From Neelides folsomi (lineage: Eukaryota; Arthropoda; Collembola; Neelipleona; Neelidae), in assembly GCA_034687125.1 (NCBI GenBank), contig JAQGBZ010000088.1, forward strand, positions 124,001-188,000: 64,000 nt of DNA, given 5' to 3'. This document shows, in pieces, positions 1 through 15,172 of the stretch (position 1 is the stretch's first letter; each line of letters opens with the position of its first letter). Under the pieces are notes generated by a model, which saw nothing but the letters and a program-made list of their open reading frames with translations, was not told the origin of the DNA and made no database searches. Both the position numbers and the translations under genes were made by a program.

Positions 1-112
1 GGAAACCTCGGCGGCACGCGACGAGATTTAAAAACGTCTTACGGACCCTTTCTTTCACCACTACTTTTTATATGTTTTTACAAAGAGGAGATGACAAAGG
101 CGGGCGGCTTAC

Positions 113-1218
113 CGTTCTGGCTAATCTCAGATCTATATGAGCGTCTGTGGGAGGCGGACCGGGACGTTGAGTTCACATGTTGGAGGACGAGGCAGGCAGA
201 GGTGGAGGAGAGGGCCCGCTTCTGCCGCAGGGCCTCTCGGAAGATCTTTGAGTACATGACGATCATGACGACGGCCGGGATCCAAAAGGAGATGGAGGAG
301 GAGACGAGGGCGTACACTGCAGGCACAAACACACTTGACCTCAGGGATTGAACAAAACTGGCGGAGCATGGTGAGTTTCGCTGTTCCGAGTCAGTCCACT
401 CGGATGGGTTCACAATCATGAATGTGGGGATTGGGGAAAGCACAGGGAGAAGAGAGATACCGCAAAGCCGGTGCCACTCCACATTGTCACTTTGAACAAC
501 TTACCGGTATTGGGGATGAAGTCGCAGAGTTCGGGGTTGAGTTCCTTCTCCCTCAAGTACTCATCCGTCGTGTAGATCCCGAGGAAGATGGGGGTGAAGG
601 AGAGGAATGAGGGGAGGATCCATATCGAGCCGATCATCACCCTCACCGTTTTGTGAGTCATCTTGAGAGGGTACTCCAAGGGTCGACAGATCGCGAAGTA
701 CCTGTCAATCGAGATGCAGCAGAGGTGGAGGATGGAGGCCGTGGAAAAGTACACGTCCAGCGAGTTCCAGATGTCGCAGAGCACCTCGCCCCACAGCCAC
801 CGCCCTGGGGACAACAACGTTGTTGACTGGGAGAGGAAGACGGGTCGAGGGTTACCTCCGTTGAGGGACAAGGCCGCATTGAAGGTCATGGCGCAGAGGG
901 CGACGAGCATATCGGCCATCGCGAGCGAGACGTAAAAGTAATTTGTAAGAATTCGGAGTTTCCGGTGCCGCATGACGGAAACGATGACGAGCATGTTTCC
1001 GATCACGGCCGCCACGATGATGGAGACAAAGACGAGCCCCTTGAGGGAGAGGAGGGCGAGCTGGAAGGGAAATCGATTGGAGTGAAGAAACGGGGTAAGA
1101 CGGGACAACGGTCTTTTACCTCAAGATGCGGGGAGTCGGAGTCGGTGAAGTTCCCGCCGCGGGACCCATTTCCCCCGTCAGGGTCGGGGGCCGGGAGGAA
1201 TATGTCAGTCTCGTTCAT
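113..1218 (-). CDS. Octopamine beta-type biogenic amine receptor (GPCR), 5' part, cut by the left edge
   Basis: Class A G-protein-coupled receptor, probably a plasma-membrane octopamine receptor that raises cAMP. Exons on the minus strand: 1218-1120, 1060-856, 804-505, 316-113, joined in phases 0/1/1; the last exon ends at a good donor (gtaagc), so TM6-TM7 lie beyond base 1. Seen: an Asn-rich extracellular N-terminus with NET and NFT glycosylation sites; TM1 with GNMLVIVSV; TM2 with SLAMADMLVALCAMTFN; TM3 with DIWNSLDVYFSTASILHLCC, which carries the amine-binding Asp, then the DRY-type motif DRYFAI; TM5 with the serine run SSSISFWIP; then a basic third loop (FREALRQKR). The TM3 and TM5 stretches resemble insect Oct-beta receptors more than dopamine D1 receptors, as far as I recall them. 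The 51-nt intron at 805-855 leaves the frame open if retained. Exact subtype (beta1/2/3) is uncertain. Confidence 0.88.
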
Positions 1219-1830
1219 GGCTCACCCATGTGGCGGCGGGAATAGCCGCTAAGAGGCCAAGCGGCGGCGGCGACTCCGGCGACAACGCCTACGTCCTTCC
1301 TCGCCAAGACTCACGGCGCGATTGCCCCTCTCCTCCTTCCGAGTCTTCCGAGGGTCTCAAGAAGTGGGCATGGTACGCATGGGCCGATCCGGCCCAGGGC
1401 CCACACCTACCCCGACCCTCACCGATCGATCCCTCTTGGTCACCGGCCAACTGTCGCCTCCAACCCGCCGCCCCGCCACCGACCCGCCCTGAGAAAACAC
1501 ATCCATCCCGTTACATTGGCCCGCCATGGGCCGCGGTTTTGGGTGGACAGGGAATTGATGCCGGATGGTCTCCCAAAGAGCCCGACCTGCTGGGCTTTGC
1601 TTTAAACCTGCGGATGAGGTTGCTCTCGCGTGGGACGAGATCATGAATTTCATGAAGGGAACTTGGCCAAAAATCGATGCTCTTCATTTCTCATCTTCGT
1701 TCTCCTGCCAGCAACCACGTGGTTCCCCGTTCCTTTTTTCAAATCCCATACCCGCGACCAGGTTACTCCTCAATTTCGCGAATTATTCGCGCCCCGCCAG
1801 TGTCAATCCTCGTCCACAACCAAGGAAAAA
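1219..1830. other. Head-to-head intergenic region between the GPCR and PDHB starts
   Basis: About 610 bp separate the two start codons, which point away from each other, so this segment should hold both 5' UTRs and both promoters. It is GC-rich at the GPCR side. I see no convincing TATA box or conserved element. The open frames inside it (for example 1230-1646 +) show no family resemblance. Confidence 0.5.
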
Positions 1831-5013
<3,183 letters not shown>

Positions 5014-5051
5014 AAGTGTGGAAATGTATTATATGAGGAATGTAGGTCTTG

Positions 5052-5066
5052 AATAAAAAGTTTATT
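5052..5066. promoter_or_regulatory. Back-to-back poly(A) signals of PDHB (+) and the TMEM192-like gene (-)
   Basis: AATAAA occurs on the plus strand at 5052-5057 and on the minus strand at 5066-5061. The minus-strand signal contains the TMEM192-like stop codon TAA (5064-5062). The two signals are only 3 bp apart, so cleavage 10-30 nt downstream on each strand would make the two transcripts overlap. Use of these sites is inferred from position. Confidence 0.7.
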
Positions 5067-6454
5067 GTGCGAGAATGAAATTTGGGGGATTGGGTGCGGG
5101 GCGGTGGGGCTCTGTGGTAGGGGCTGAGCGCAGGTGGAGAAGGCGCCTTCGGAGCACCTCGTTTTCGTCTCTCAAGTAGCGGATGAGGTCGGCCTGTCGC
5201 TCGAACAGCTCCTCGTCCACGCGGCCCGGGCTGCAGAACTTACTCGTTAGCTCACGTCCCGGGAGGAACGGGAAGGAGGCAGCGGAATGCGCGAGGGAAA
5301 GGAAACAACCGAGCCGAGAAATTGGGACCGGAACCAAAGGGCCCCTGCTCTCCCTCACCTTCCCCCGGTTGAGATCCGGCTCATTTAATGAGCTCTCTCG
5401 CTCATCATTCCCTTTCTCCATGCACACACGGACCACTCACCTCGAAAAGCCCAGACTGCTGGCGGCCATCTCATCCCGCAGCACGTCCGGTGCGGCCCGC
5501 CGCCGATTGAACTCCGCGACGCGACCTGGGGAAAAACATAATTTCATTTAATATAAAATGATAGAAAGGCGGAAGGGACGGGTCATAAAGCACCGTGTGT
5601 CTTCCCTCTTCCTTCCGTCATTGAATTTACGGGGAATGTTGAAAGAGTAAATGGGAAGGATTCCGATAATTACGGCGAAGTACATACATAAGTAGGGTAG
5701 GAGGATGACGACGACAAGGATTGACTCGGCAGAAAGTAGCATCGTTCCGTAGTCGGATGATCGGAGCCATCCCCCGCACTTTTCCCCCACGCAGTTATCG
5801 TTAAGGACGGTTGAAACGAGAAGGAGGAGGCTGCTCCCTACAAAGCCCATTCAACCACGATGAGGACAAAGTCACTGGGGCAGGGGAACCCCAAATCTCT
5901 CAAGAACCCACTCACATAAAGAGACAAGGGCGAAGGGAAGCCGGCTCAATACCCGGTTTTCATTGTAGAAGTCCAGGTAGCCCCGCAGCCGCACTTTGAT
6001 ATGCTGGGACTGAATGAACTGGTCGGCGATCTGTTACAACCAAAGTTAACTCTCACGCTACTTGATCGCTTGAGTGGGAAAATAATTCGGGCAACTCACG
6101 AGAGTGAACCCCCAAAAAGCTGCATGGGAGTAGAGGAGGAGGGAGAGGGGTTTGAGACCACACGATCCGCTTTCGCAGAAATACGGGATCAACCAGGAGC
6201 CGACGAGAAGAGACATCTTTTAAAAGCCTTTTTATTGTTAAATGCCCTCATAGATAACTTATAGATAATAAGGGGTCGAAGGTTGTTCTTACGGCTGATA
6301 AGATCATTAGGAGTCCAATGCTGAGAGTGTCCACCGTGTGGTAAATGAGAGATTCTCCACGTCCTAGGAGCTCATCTCGAAGCTCGTCGGAGAAATTACC
6401 ATGATCAGGCTCATCGTCTCCGTCATTGATTCCACCGCCGCCAGAAAATGACAT
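5062..6454 (-). CDS. Tmem192: TMEM192-like lysosomal/late-endosomal transmembrane protein
   Basis: TMEM192 is a four-pass lysosomal membrane protein of unclear biochemical role. Six exons on the minus strand: 6454-6293, 6216-6100, 6030-5916, 5837-5631, 5525-5441, 5230-5062. They sum to 855 nt, or 284 residues, against 271 in human. The N-terminus is short and acidic. TM1 is in exon 1 (HTVDTLSIGLLMILSA), TM2 in exon 2, and TM3/TM4 in exon 4, with a Cys-containing loop between (NDNCVGEKCGG). The family hallmarks are the loop RLRGYLDFYNENR, the basic NIPRRVAEFNRRRAAPDVL after TM4, and a C-terminal coiled coil (ELFERQADLIRYLRDENEVL) that matches the human EKQGDTIEYLKRHN region in spacing. The gene is tail-to-tail with PDHB. 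The name rests on remembered similarity; the topology and frame are seen directly. Confidence 0.82.
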
Positions 6455-9086
6455 GTTATTCTATAGATATAACGGAGTTCAACGTTACAAAATAAGACTT
6501 TTTTCCATCTCTCCGAGTCTTGAGCTGGAATTGGTAGCCATGTGGCAAATCTTTTCATCTCAACTTTTAATCTAAATTCTCTCAAAGCCCTCTCTCATCC
6601 AACTTCCAAATCGTCAAATTTATACATCAGCTGCTATATCGTCGTTAAAATATGAATTTGGCATGCAGTCATGCATGCATTAAAAAACTTACAGATTCGC
6701 TCAAGCTGACCATTCCGAATTAAAAATGTGCTTAGCATTTGTGCAATTTCCGTCTCCTTCATAAATCCTTTTCTTTCTTGATCTTTAAATCTTATTGATT
6801 TCTTTCCCGATGGAATCTCTCTTGTTTATTCTTTTCTCGCTCCGGATTTGAAGAAACGACATGAACCACTCCACGTGAGACTCCAAAAGGCCTACTCCAA
6901 ATCGAGAGAGAAAAAACAAAATCCGTGGATCGGAATTTCGGAATGGACCATGAGAGCAGAAAGAGGAGCTTCAAATGTAGAGTGGGTGGCGAGAGGGAAG
7001 AAAAACACTTGTTTAAAAGTCAAGAATTCACATTTCGACAGATGTCTAGTTAAATAATATATATAAATAGATGTAAAGGGCGAGGATGAAAAGGATCGAG
7101 GGCTTTCCACAATAAAAAACGTGGACGAGAACGACGAGAAGACAGTGAAATTGACAAGATAAGAAATTGGCTTTGTATTTCGAGTTCACGCGTCCGCCCA
7201 GTTTAGTCATTGGCCAAAAGGCGAAGTGTCGCATGAGAAAAGGAAATATTTCTCTATTTATTTCCCATCTCTAACAATAAGTTGTAGCTATATCCCTCAT
7301 ACTTATCTTGCATCGGACTAACATTCATCCATTGGAGTTGAAGGTTAGGCTCGAGGAATTTAGTTCACGTCCTCGCCCTCCGCATGGGGATATTTCACCA
7401 TAATAGAATGAGGAAACGTGCACATTGCCCGATGGGATTGTATGTATTATGCATTTGTTCCAAAGGTTCCTTCACTTTCCTTCGAACCTGAATGGCCCAA
7501 GAAAACAAAATTGGATTTAATCCATTCCTCCGCCCACAATAACAATACTATTACAAGTTAAATAAGCATTAAGATAAGGTAAGCATGGATGTTTTGCGAG
7601 TAATATTAAAGATTAAAATAAGCTCCCGTCCCTATAATGCAATTTCTGTGTAGGAGTTGATGTAAGTACGGCAGCTTTTCGACTCATTCTATATCTGTAA
7701 ATAGCACAAACAAGGGAACAGCTTTACTTTCTCTAAAAGACAGTTAGGATAGGTCTGGAGGATTTTCTCTCATCTTACATCCATATTAATATTATGTTAC
7801 CTATATTAGATTTCCATAAATATGAGGTCGTATGTCGTTGGGAAGCATTGGAAGGGAAATGCAAGTTTCCGAGCATTTAAGCAGGAAGCGATGAGTAATG
7901 ATGTTATTCGTATGTATTTGGGAAATTACATTTCAATTATTTCGCAGACTAGTCTCGCATTTATTATTTACTTCTCTTCGCCGTAATCCTCTTATTATTG
8001 ACGTTGGCTCATAATCTCCGGAACAGCTTTTCCTGGAGAGGGAAGATAAAGGAGAGAGCGTTTTATATAGCCACTAAACTCCCGACTTGAGGAAAATGAA
8101 AATACATCACATGTATTTCTTTTTGTCTTTCAACTCTTTTGTCGCATTCTGTCAAAGAGAGAAGTAGGGTAGTATTGTTATATATCCAAGTATTTGTAAA
8201 CCTCTTAATCTTGTTCACTCTCCTGAAGGGAGAATAAGGAGAAAAAAGGAGCGGAAGAAGGGGCGGAAGTGTATTTATCAAAGGATGTTTATTGCCCTAG
8301 GACTCTCTCTTTTTCTTTCTCCCAGCCTTCCTTCCTCGCTCCCAACTCCCCCATCAGAGATCTCATAAGGATGAGGGAGAAAAGGAAGTTTTCTCCCTTC
8401 ACTCACTCCTTTCCACTATAATGGATCCTTAAAGCCTCTTTCTCACGCCTTTCTTCCCCTGCCACGAGGGAAGAGAAATATGGGGCCTGTCAGGGAATGA
8501 GAAAAGGGATGGACACCAAAATTGCCATCATCGACTCAAATGAAGGGAGCCCCAGACGGCGTCAATCAGTCGACTCTTTCACTATCAAATCCCCAAATTA
8601 CGGCTCTATTTATGGCTTTTCCCTGAATCTCAATTCTCAATGAATCTTCATCATGGGGCGGGTAAGGGAATCAGATGAAAGTTTTCCAGGTCCCTAGATC
8701 CTCTCAAGAAGAGCCTGCGTTCTCAATTCTATAATAACTTTTCCACTCGAAAACCCGTGGAGCTCTCCAGCAGCCAGGGAAGCCTCTCATCCCCTCCAAG
8801 CTCAATTCCTCGACTTCTGGATAAACTTTTTCTCATGCCGGGCAAAGTCAAGTCTATTCATTTACCTTTAACTCACTTCACTCACTCACAAAGAGCGGGA
8901 TGGGGGGAGTTGGGGAACTTACTCCGCCAACCCCGTTGATGAAAGTGGAAATAGAGAGATGAGAAACTTTTAGCTCAATTATGTCTCGTATTCAAAAATT
9001 TAAACCCTCGGTTGGTAGCCACGAGGCCAGGACAGGTCGGCGGCATAAGAGACTTAAGGGAATTGAAAAAAAGTTGAAAAAAAATT
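6455..9086. other. Intergenic, no gene seen
   Basis: Mostly AT-rich sequence with short GC-richer patches, between the TMEM192-like start and the tRNA. Open frames are short (under about 75 codons) and have no family resemblance or splice context. A small palindromic run of ATGCATGC occurs near 6661-6680. The TMEM192-like promoter should lie just above 6454. Confidence 0.4.
9077..9084 (-). terminator. RNA polymerase III terminator of tRNA-Ser
   Basis: Read on the minus strand, a run of eight T residues begins three bases after the tRNA discriminator base. This is the expected Pol III stop signal. A second T-run follows a few bases further on as a back-up. Confidence 0.85.
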
Positions 9087-9168
9087 CGAAGTCGGCAGGA
9101 CTCGAACCTGCGCGGACAGAGTCCATTGGATTTCTAGTCCAACGCCTTAACCACTCGGCCACGACTTC
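9087..9168 (-). tRNA. tRNA-Ser, anticodon AGA
   Basis: Cytosolic serine tRNA decoding UCU (and UCC/UCA after A-to-I editing at position 34). Seen on the minus strand: acceptor stem GAAGTCG pairing with CGACTTC, then discriminator G, which is the usual serine identity base. The D arm holds an A box (TGGCCGAGTGG). The anticodon loop reads CT-AGA-AA flanked by a GGA/TCC stem. The variable arm is long, as expected of serine tRNA. The T arm contains the perfect B box GGTTCGAACC. There is no intron. Length is 82 nt without CCA. Confidence 0.97.
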
Positions 9169-11517
9169 GCTCTTGGAGTATTTGAGTAAGATAGGGGCCC
9201 ATGAAGGAAGGGAATTGGGTTGTGGGTTAAACCAAGGGGGAACTTCGCACCAAAAATCTCCCTCTGCCTCCCATCAGCTGCTGAGGTCTTTGAAGACGAC
9301 TCCTCACCCACCTGTGACCTACTATCTCTCACCCGTCACCTCTCAGCCCGACATCCCGGAAGATTATTTTGGAAGGTAAGGAATTTATCCACCCATTATT
9401 CATCTTTTTCTCGCCTCACATATTGTTCTTTATGAACCAAGTTCGCTCATATTTAACATCTAATAAATATTGAGGGCCGGGGGAATAAATTCATTCCTAC
9501 GGATTCCTGTCTCTGGAATTCATCTCGCGAAGAGTGTCTACAGTACTTGGGTTGGAAAGATATTAGAAAAATGTTTATTATAGGAATAGTCATAGTGGCT
9601 CATGTTTTATGGCAAATTGCCTCATCGTTCGTGTCTTATCATCAGGAGCTGTAAGTTGTTATCATCCTTATAGCCTGTATGTTTATATGTCGAGAGCGTA
9701 TACTGCGGCGGGCACAAGGTCATTTCTTAATATAAGGTTGAGTCAGGTTCAATTTACAATATAAATTCTCCTCTATGGCTGCCACAGGGCGAGCGAACAC
9801 AGTTTTTCATTTTTATTTCAATCTCCTCCTCCAATCCGCCGGCCCTTTCGCGAAAGCCGAATTGCAAGCATATTTCCTAGCAGTGGAGAGGGCGAGAAGG
9901 TATTAAACTATTCGAGAGGGGATGATAGTAAACGAATTCTTTTTACGACCACACGGAGCTCGTTGTGAGAGACGGCCTTTACGAACCATCGAATAATATT
10001 CTCCATCCGAGAAAGAATTTATGTGTGTGAGGGAAGGAGTGATAAGATTCAGGAGGGAGATTTATAAAAAGAGAGATATTATCTCCGCTTAAGGTGAGCT
10101 ATTAATACCTTAACTGCTTCTGTGCATGTTCACTTCCATCCAATTTCCAAAATAAATTCTTTACTGGCCCAAAGAATAAGAAAGAAGAAGTCGGATTTCA
10201 CAATAACAATTATTTTATTCCTCTCAAAATCCCCTTTTGTTGTATTTTATTATAAAAATAATTCTTCCTTTTGTACAACTAGAATCGAGGAATCAAGGTA
10301 TACACCAATCGAGGATGCATTATCTTCATACAAAAAGGCATTGGATTGAATTGGGCTGCCAACATAAATCCCTTAATGCTAACTACAACCATACCATCAT
10401 GAAATTCATGATTGGGATAGAATTGGGAAAAGGGAATGGGGTAGGGTGTGCCGAATCAGGGAGCATTATGGGAAATCTGCTGCAGCAGCACATTAGTAAA
10501 ATTAATTATCTTTATAAAGCTTTCATGATTTCCCATACAGCTAAAAATTAGCGAATTCTTTAACGCATTATGGATAGGAAATCCTTTCATAACTTGATTG
10601 GTTGGGAATGTTGGAATACTAAGCACATACCTCTTCTGCATAGTTGAGCCAAAATTATTAAATGTGGGTATTACTTTTGTTGTTTTTTCATCGCTCATTG
10701 AATGGAGAGGGCGGAGATGGGAATTAAAAATGTGATCTCGTAAGATGAGAATCTCGTTGTGTGGTGTGTAATTGAACGAGAGTCGAGATTAATTGGCGAA
10801 GGAATAAAAATATTTTTATAGGTTTAAGAGTGGGTGAGTAGGAGAAAGCATATGGGGAAATGCGGGGGAATAATCTCACATTGCGGCTTCCATGTCAAAG
10901 AACACTTTCATCTGGAATGGAGGATTTGGGCCTATACTCCTAACGTCCCGCACTTTTCCCAATTTGTTCAACTTTGAAATGGGGCTGCCTATTAAAATAA
11001 TTATTAGCCTTCCACTCGTTTCCAACTTTCTCCAAATTCCTCTGGTTTGAGCTCGGGAAGAACTTTGAAGGCCCTTTTTAATTTCTTACAATAGGAGAGG
11101 TTTACCCCTTTCAAGCTCTCAGCTCTCAAACTTTGAACATTATGTAACAATAGCCTGTAATTTTTCCCGAAACGGCTCCCAGATTTAATTCATATGAGCC
11201 CACATTGTGGGCTGCATAAAGAGATTCGCACTGACAGTTGTGGAGACATAACTCTTTCCCTATTGATATTGAGGTCATAAGTGAAGGGTTATTTTGCCCG
11301 TGGAGGATTTATGGGGAGGCGGGACGGAAGTGGGTGGCGGTGAGTTGGATTCCGCGATCCTCCCGCTATCTCTATCGATCCCACCGTACCCGATCAATTC
11401 TCCCTCCATTCTCGGTTATTTTCAGGACAGAGCAGAGGACGAACAACCCGCCGCTCCACAGGAGACAACGTGACACTTGGACCCCTTCAACACTTCTCCA
11501 GCTGAAGACATATCAGG
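9169..11517. other. Intergenic region upstream of SNAP-25
   Basis: Mixed AT-rich sequence without a recognisable gene. Open frames such as 10237-10551 (+) are low-complexity and have no splice support. Sequence just above 11518 is probably the SNAP-25 5' UTR. I could not define a promoter. Confidence 0.4.
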
Positions 11518-14500
11518 ATGCCTGGGCCAGGGGATTATGTGGACTCGTCGGGCGACAGGAATCGGTCCGAACTCCAAGACATTCAACTCAAGACTTCCAC
11601 CGTCACCGACGAGGTAATAACATGTTAAAACTTACTCAAAACCTTTTCAAACTTCCACTCTGGATCCAAGTCATGTTATTCTACAAATAGACCTCCGATA
11701 TTCATAAGTCAACAAAGAGGAAAATAAACTCGATGAGAGTTTCTTTACATTGGACCTCGGTGGAATTTGACGTTTTCCTCTTTCAATAACTGCACAATAA
11801 ACTAATTAAAATGTTCACCAGCCTATGAAACCCTTCTTTAAACAACAAGGATATGCCTTGGAAAACTTAAACGTGCAAACGAGGTTGATAAATATAATAA
11901 TAGGCCATAATTTTGTTGGCCGTCTATTAATTTTTGAGTTATTAATACCATTGTTGAATATTCGATTAAATAAATTAAGGTCTCTTGTAAATTATCTACT
12001 TAAATTGCTCCTTAAAGTCTTAAAAATTAATTTAGGAGTACACTATATTTTATACAGTTAACTATCTACTATATCAGCTTGCGAATTCCATCCTTAATGG
12101 ATTTTTAATATTCATAAAACGGCAATTATGTTCCTTTTATCTTTTGAGTAGAAAATTATTATAAAACATGTGCATATTTAGCTCATTCTTTTAAGTTAAG
12201 TAGTAATTTAGCACTTGTACTTTTACTTTACCATCTATTTATATTTAAGCGTTTATTTTTATAAATTAATGACCTTTTTTACATCAGGGTGTTAGTTGTA
12301 ATAGGTATTTAGAATTGACATTTCATTTTAATGCAGATTTAGTTTGAAAATAAAATCTACATAATTCAGATTAGTCTCCTATAATATAATTTTAACCTTG
12401 ATTTTAATAAAATTGAATATTCTTTACCTCCACGTGTGATACTCGTACTATTCAGCTTTGTCAAACGAGAATAACAATAAAAATCCATTATTACCAGGAA
12501 CAAGAATAAAATGGAAAGACTCCAATAAAATATTTGATAGTTCCCCTAATTTTTTCATTTAAAACAATTCTCCGCGATTAACAAAGACCATTTCTACTTT
12601 AATTCCACTCGAGAATGTGTCCTATTATTGGCATACTTATCAGAAGGATCAAATTTAAATTTAGTTTTGGAAAGCTACATCGCTAAGCTAGCTACTATAT
12701 TTATATACGGAGCACAAGAGGAAGAGATGTAAAGGGAGCAATATGTTGGAAACAAGAATGATTATTGCTCCATCCTTCGAACATTTCGGCCAAATTGGTT
12801 GAACTTGATGGATTTGAAATCTCCTTTTACTTTATAATAGTCCTGTAAACTGAGAGAATGTGTACATAAAGGGAAAAGATAGACAAGAGGGAGAGGAAAT
12901 GAATCATGGAATCTCAGGATGTTTGATTTGCGATCCGAGAAAGGTCAAACGGAGATCTGTCGGCGTAATATGAGAGTTGATGGGAAGCGTGAGGGAAATT
13001 GGGAAATGATGGGGTTGCTAAGAGGAGTGATTAGGTCGGTAAGGACTTTCTCTCCGAATGGGAAATTGATGATTGGGGGGAAAGAGTCCCGAGGGAGCTT
13101 CCGCCTCCCACTCTCACCTCTCTACCTCCCCATCAATCAAATTAGGAGTTTATACGAATGATACCTGTGGGAGCGGAGGCTGAGAGAGATGACCGTCGCA
13201 CCAACTTGGACGCGCATCCTCCCCGCTCCCATTCATCAACCATCCGCGGAGGGCGGAACAACACTTGTTGGTCCCAACATGGAGCACCAGAAGAGGATTT
13301 ACTCCTTCGCCACGGCCGCCCATCTCGAAAATAGGGTCATTTTCTTAACTACTTCCGTCCTTCCCCCTCTTTCCCCTTCCTCCTCTTGGGAGAAATTGTT
13401 TTAGGTAGGGAAACCAGGTAGGACGGGGGTTAATAACGGGAAGTGGAGGGCTTAGGGCGCGGCCATTCACTCACTCTCACAGTACACATGTTATCGGAGA
13501 GGGATGTGAGGATTGGGAATCAATATTATTCTTTTGATTACACGACGAGTCTCGGGCTCTTCCGAGACTTGCCAAAGAGCTCTCCTGAGCAAAGCCCCGG
13601 GAAAGTGGTGAAAGAAGTGAAAGTGGTCAGGTATTTTATGAAGGAGGCTTATGATATTTATTTACGTTAATCCCTTGTTTCCAGTCGTTGGAGAGCACGA
13701 GGCGGATGTTGGTACTTTGCGAGGAGGTGAGTGATTGTAAGGTGTTTTGTTCCCCCTTCATGTTCTTTCCCTCTCTGTTTGTGCTGCGTGTCTCGGCAGA
13801 GCAAAGAGGCAGGGATCCGGACCCTGGTCGCTCTCGACGACCAAGGAGGTGAGTTCTCCCTCCCCTCACCCGTCTCGTCTCTGTGTCCCTGCACCCGCAG
13901 CCCCTCACGCGCTTTCCCTGCCATGCTCCCCCTCCTCACCCTTCTTTTGATTCCCAGAGCCAGGATGCGGGAGCCAAGACGTTGCAATTGCTCGACCACC
14001 AAGGCGGTACTACAACCCTTCACTTTATTTATCTCTTGCACCCCAAACTGCCACCCGAGGAACTCTTCTTTAAACCATGCGTATCCTACACTTTTACATG
14101 TAAACACAATGGATGTTTTTCAACAATTTTTTAATTCCCAACCGATGTATTGATTTTAATGTTTTTCTACCGATGTCATATATAATAATGCACGAATACG
14201 TATGATACGTTTTATATCTTAATTACGTCAATGGTTTGTATTTTTTTTAAATTTTTTATAATTATACAATTACTATTTATCATTAATTGTAATTTAATTA
14301 GTTCTTTACCCCTTTATGTATTTAGGTAATAAGTATTTAGTCTTGTTTAGTGAAGAATTTTTATTATTCCATTTGTAACCATTTAGCTTTTGATGTACCT
14401 TATGTACTTTTGGAGAAAGCATTGAGGATAAATACTTGGCCTGATATGGGGTTAAGTGATAGCTTTCGGTGTAGGAAAAGCTTAAACCCCGCTTCCCAAT

Positions 14501-15172
14501 TAGAGGACCTCAACTGAGAGGTTATTGTAGAACAACTTGACCGGATCGAGGAGGGCATGGACCAGATCAACGAGGAGATGAAGGAGGCCGAAAAGAACCT
14601 CACTGGGATGGAGAAATGCTGCGGTCTCTGCATCCTCCCCTGCAACAAGTGAGTGGGGATCTTTTAGGGTTGTATGAACGATGAATTCCATGGCTCTCTC
14701 CCAGGGCGTCTGACTTCAAGGAGGACGCGAGCACATGGAAAGGGAACGAGGATGGGAAAGTGGTAAACAACCAGCCGACCCGAGTGATGAACGACCGTAA
14801 CGGTGGTTCCGTCGCAGGTGGAGGTGGATACATTGCCAAGTGAGTGTCAATGAGAGAGGTGGAGGGGAGGCGGGATCGATAATTCATCTTCTCCAGGATT
14901 ACCAATGACGCGAGGGAGGAGGAAATGGAGGATAACATGGGCCAAGTGTCTACCATGATCGGTAACCTTCGGAACATGGCGATTGACATGGGGACGGAGA
15001 TTGAGGGCCAGAACAGACAAGTGGATCGGATCAACACAAAGGTGAAGTTTTTTGACGGCGTGTTTGCAATTTGCTCAACAAATGGCTCTTTTTTCTTTTC
15101 TAGGCCTTATCGAATGAGGGAAGGATTTTGAGTGCGAACGAGCGGGCAGTGAAGCTCCTCGGGAAATCATAA
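11518..15172 (+). CDS. Snap25: SNAP-25 (Qbc-SNARE) with alternative exons 3a/3b
   Basis: Presynaptic t-SNARE that gives two helices (Qb, Qc) to the four-helix bundle with syntaxin and synaptobrevin. Exons: 11518-11613, 13685-13726, then 13800-13848 (3a) or 13958-14006 (3b), then 14531-14648, 14705-14839, 14897-15041, 15104-15172. Using one of 3a/3b gives 654 nt, or 217 residues, the usual size. Qb motif: [14 protein letters not shown] in exon 2, then the alternative exon with the zero-layer Gln (Q61), then [17 protein letters not shown]. The linker has four cysteines for palmitoylation (CCGLCILPC). The Qc motif follows ([24 protein letters not shown]). AATAAA is at 15571. The 2.1-kb intron 1 contains no other gene that I can see. 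Identity is very secure; first-exon choice rests on the SELQDI segment and the phase-0 donor. Confidence 0.95.
13800..13848 (+). other. SNAP-25 alternative exon 3a (canonical form)
   Basis: This 49-nt exon (16 codons plus 1 nt) encodes residues 47-62, [16 protein letters not shown], matching the common animal SNAP-25 sequence. The acceptor is tctcggcag and the donor is the strong gtgagt. It carries the ionic zero-layer glutamine of the Qb helix. It is followed after only 109 nt by a second version of itself. Confidence 0.9.
13958..14006 (+). other. SNAP-25 alternative exon 3b (diverged duplicate)
   Basis: Also 49 nt with the same phases as 3a, it encodes [16 protein letters not shown]; 9 of 16 residues equal those of 3a. 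The acceptor has a good pyrimidine tract (cttcttttgattcccag); the donor gtacta is weaker than that of 3a. Gly51, Thr54, Leu58 and the zero-layer Gln61 are kept, while positions 48, 52, 56, 57 and 60 change. Including both exons, or neither, shifts the frame of everything downstream, which implies mutually exclusive use. Expression is inferred, not seen. Confidence 0.82.

Noticed and set aside
5183-5551. 122-codon plus-strand frame opposite the TMEM192-like gene
   Set aside because: It is the antisense shadow of TMEM192-like exons 5 and 6 and the intron between them; no independent support.
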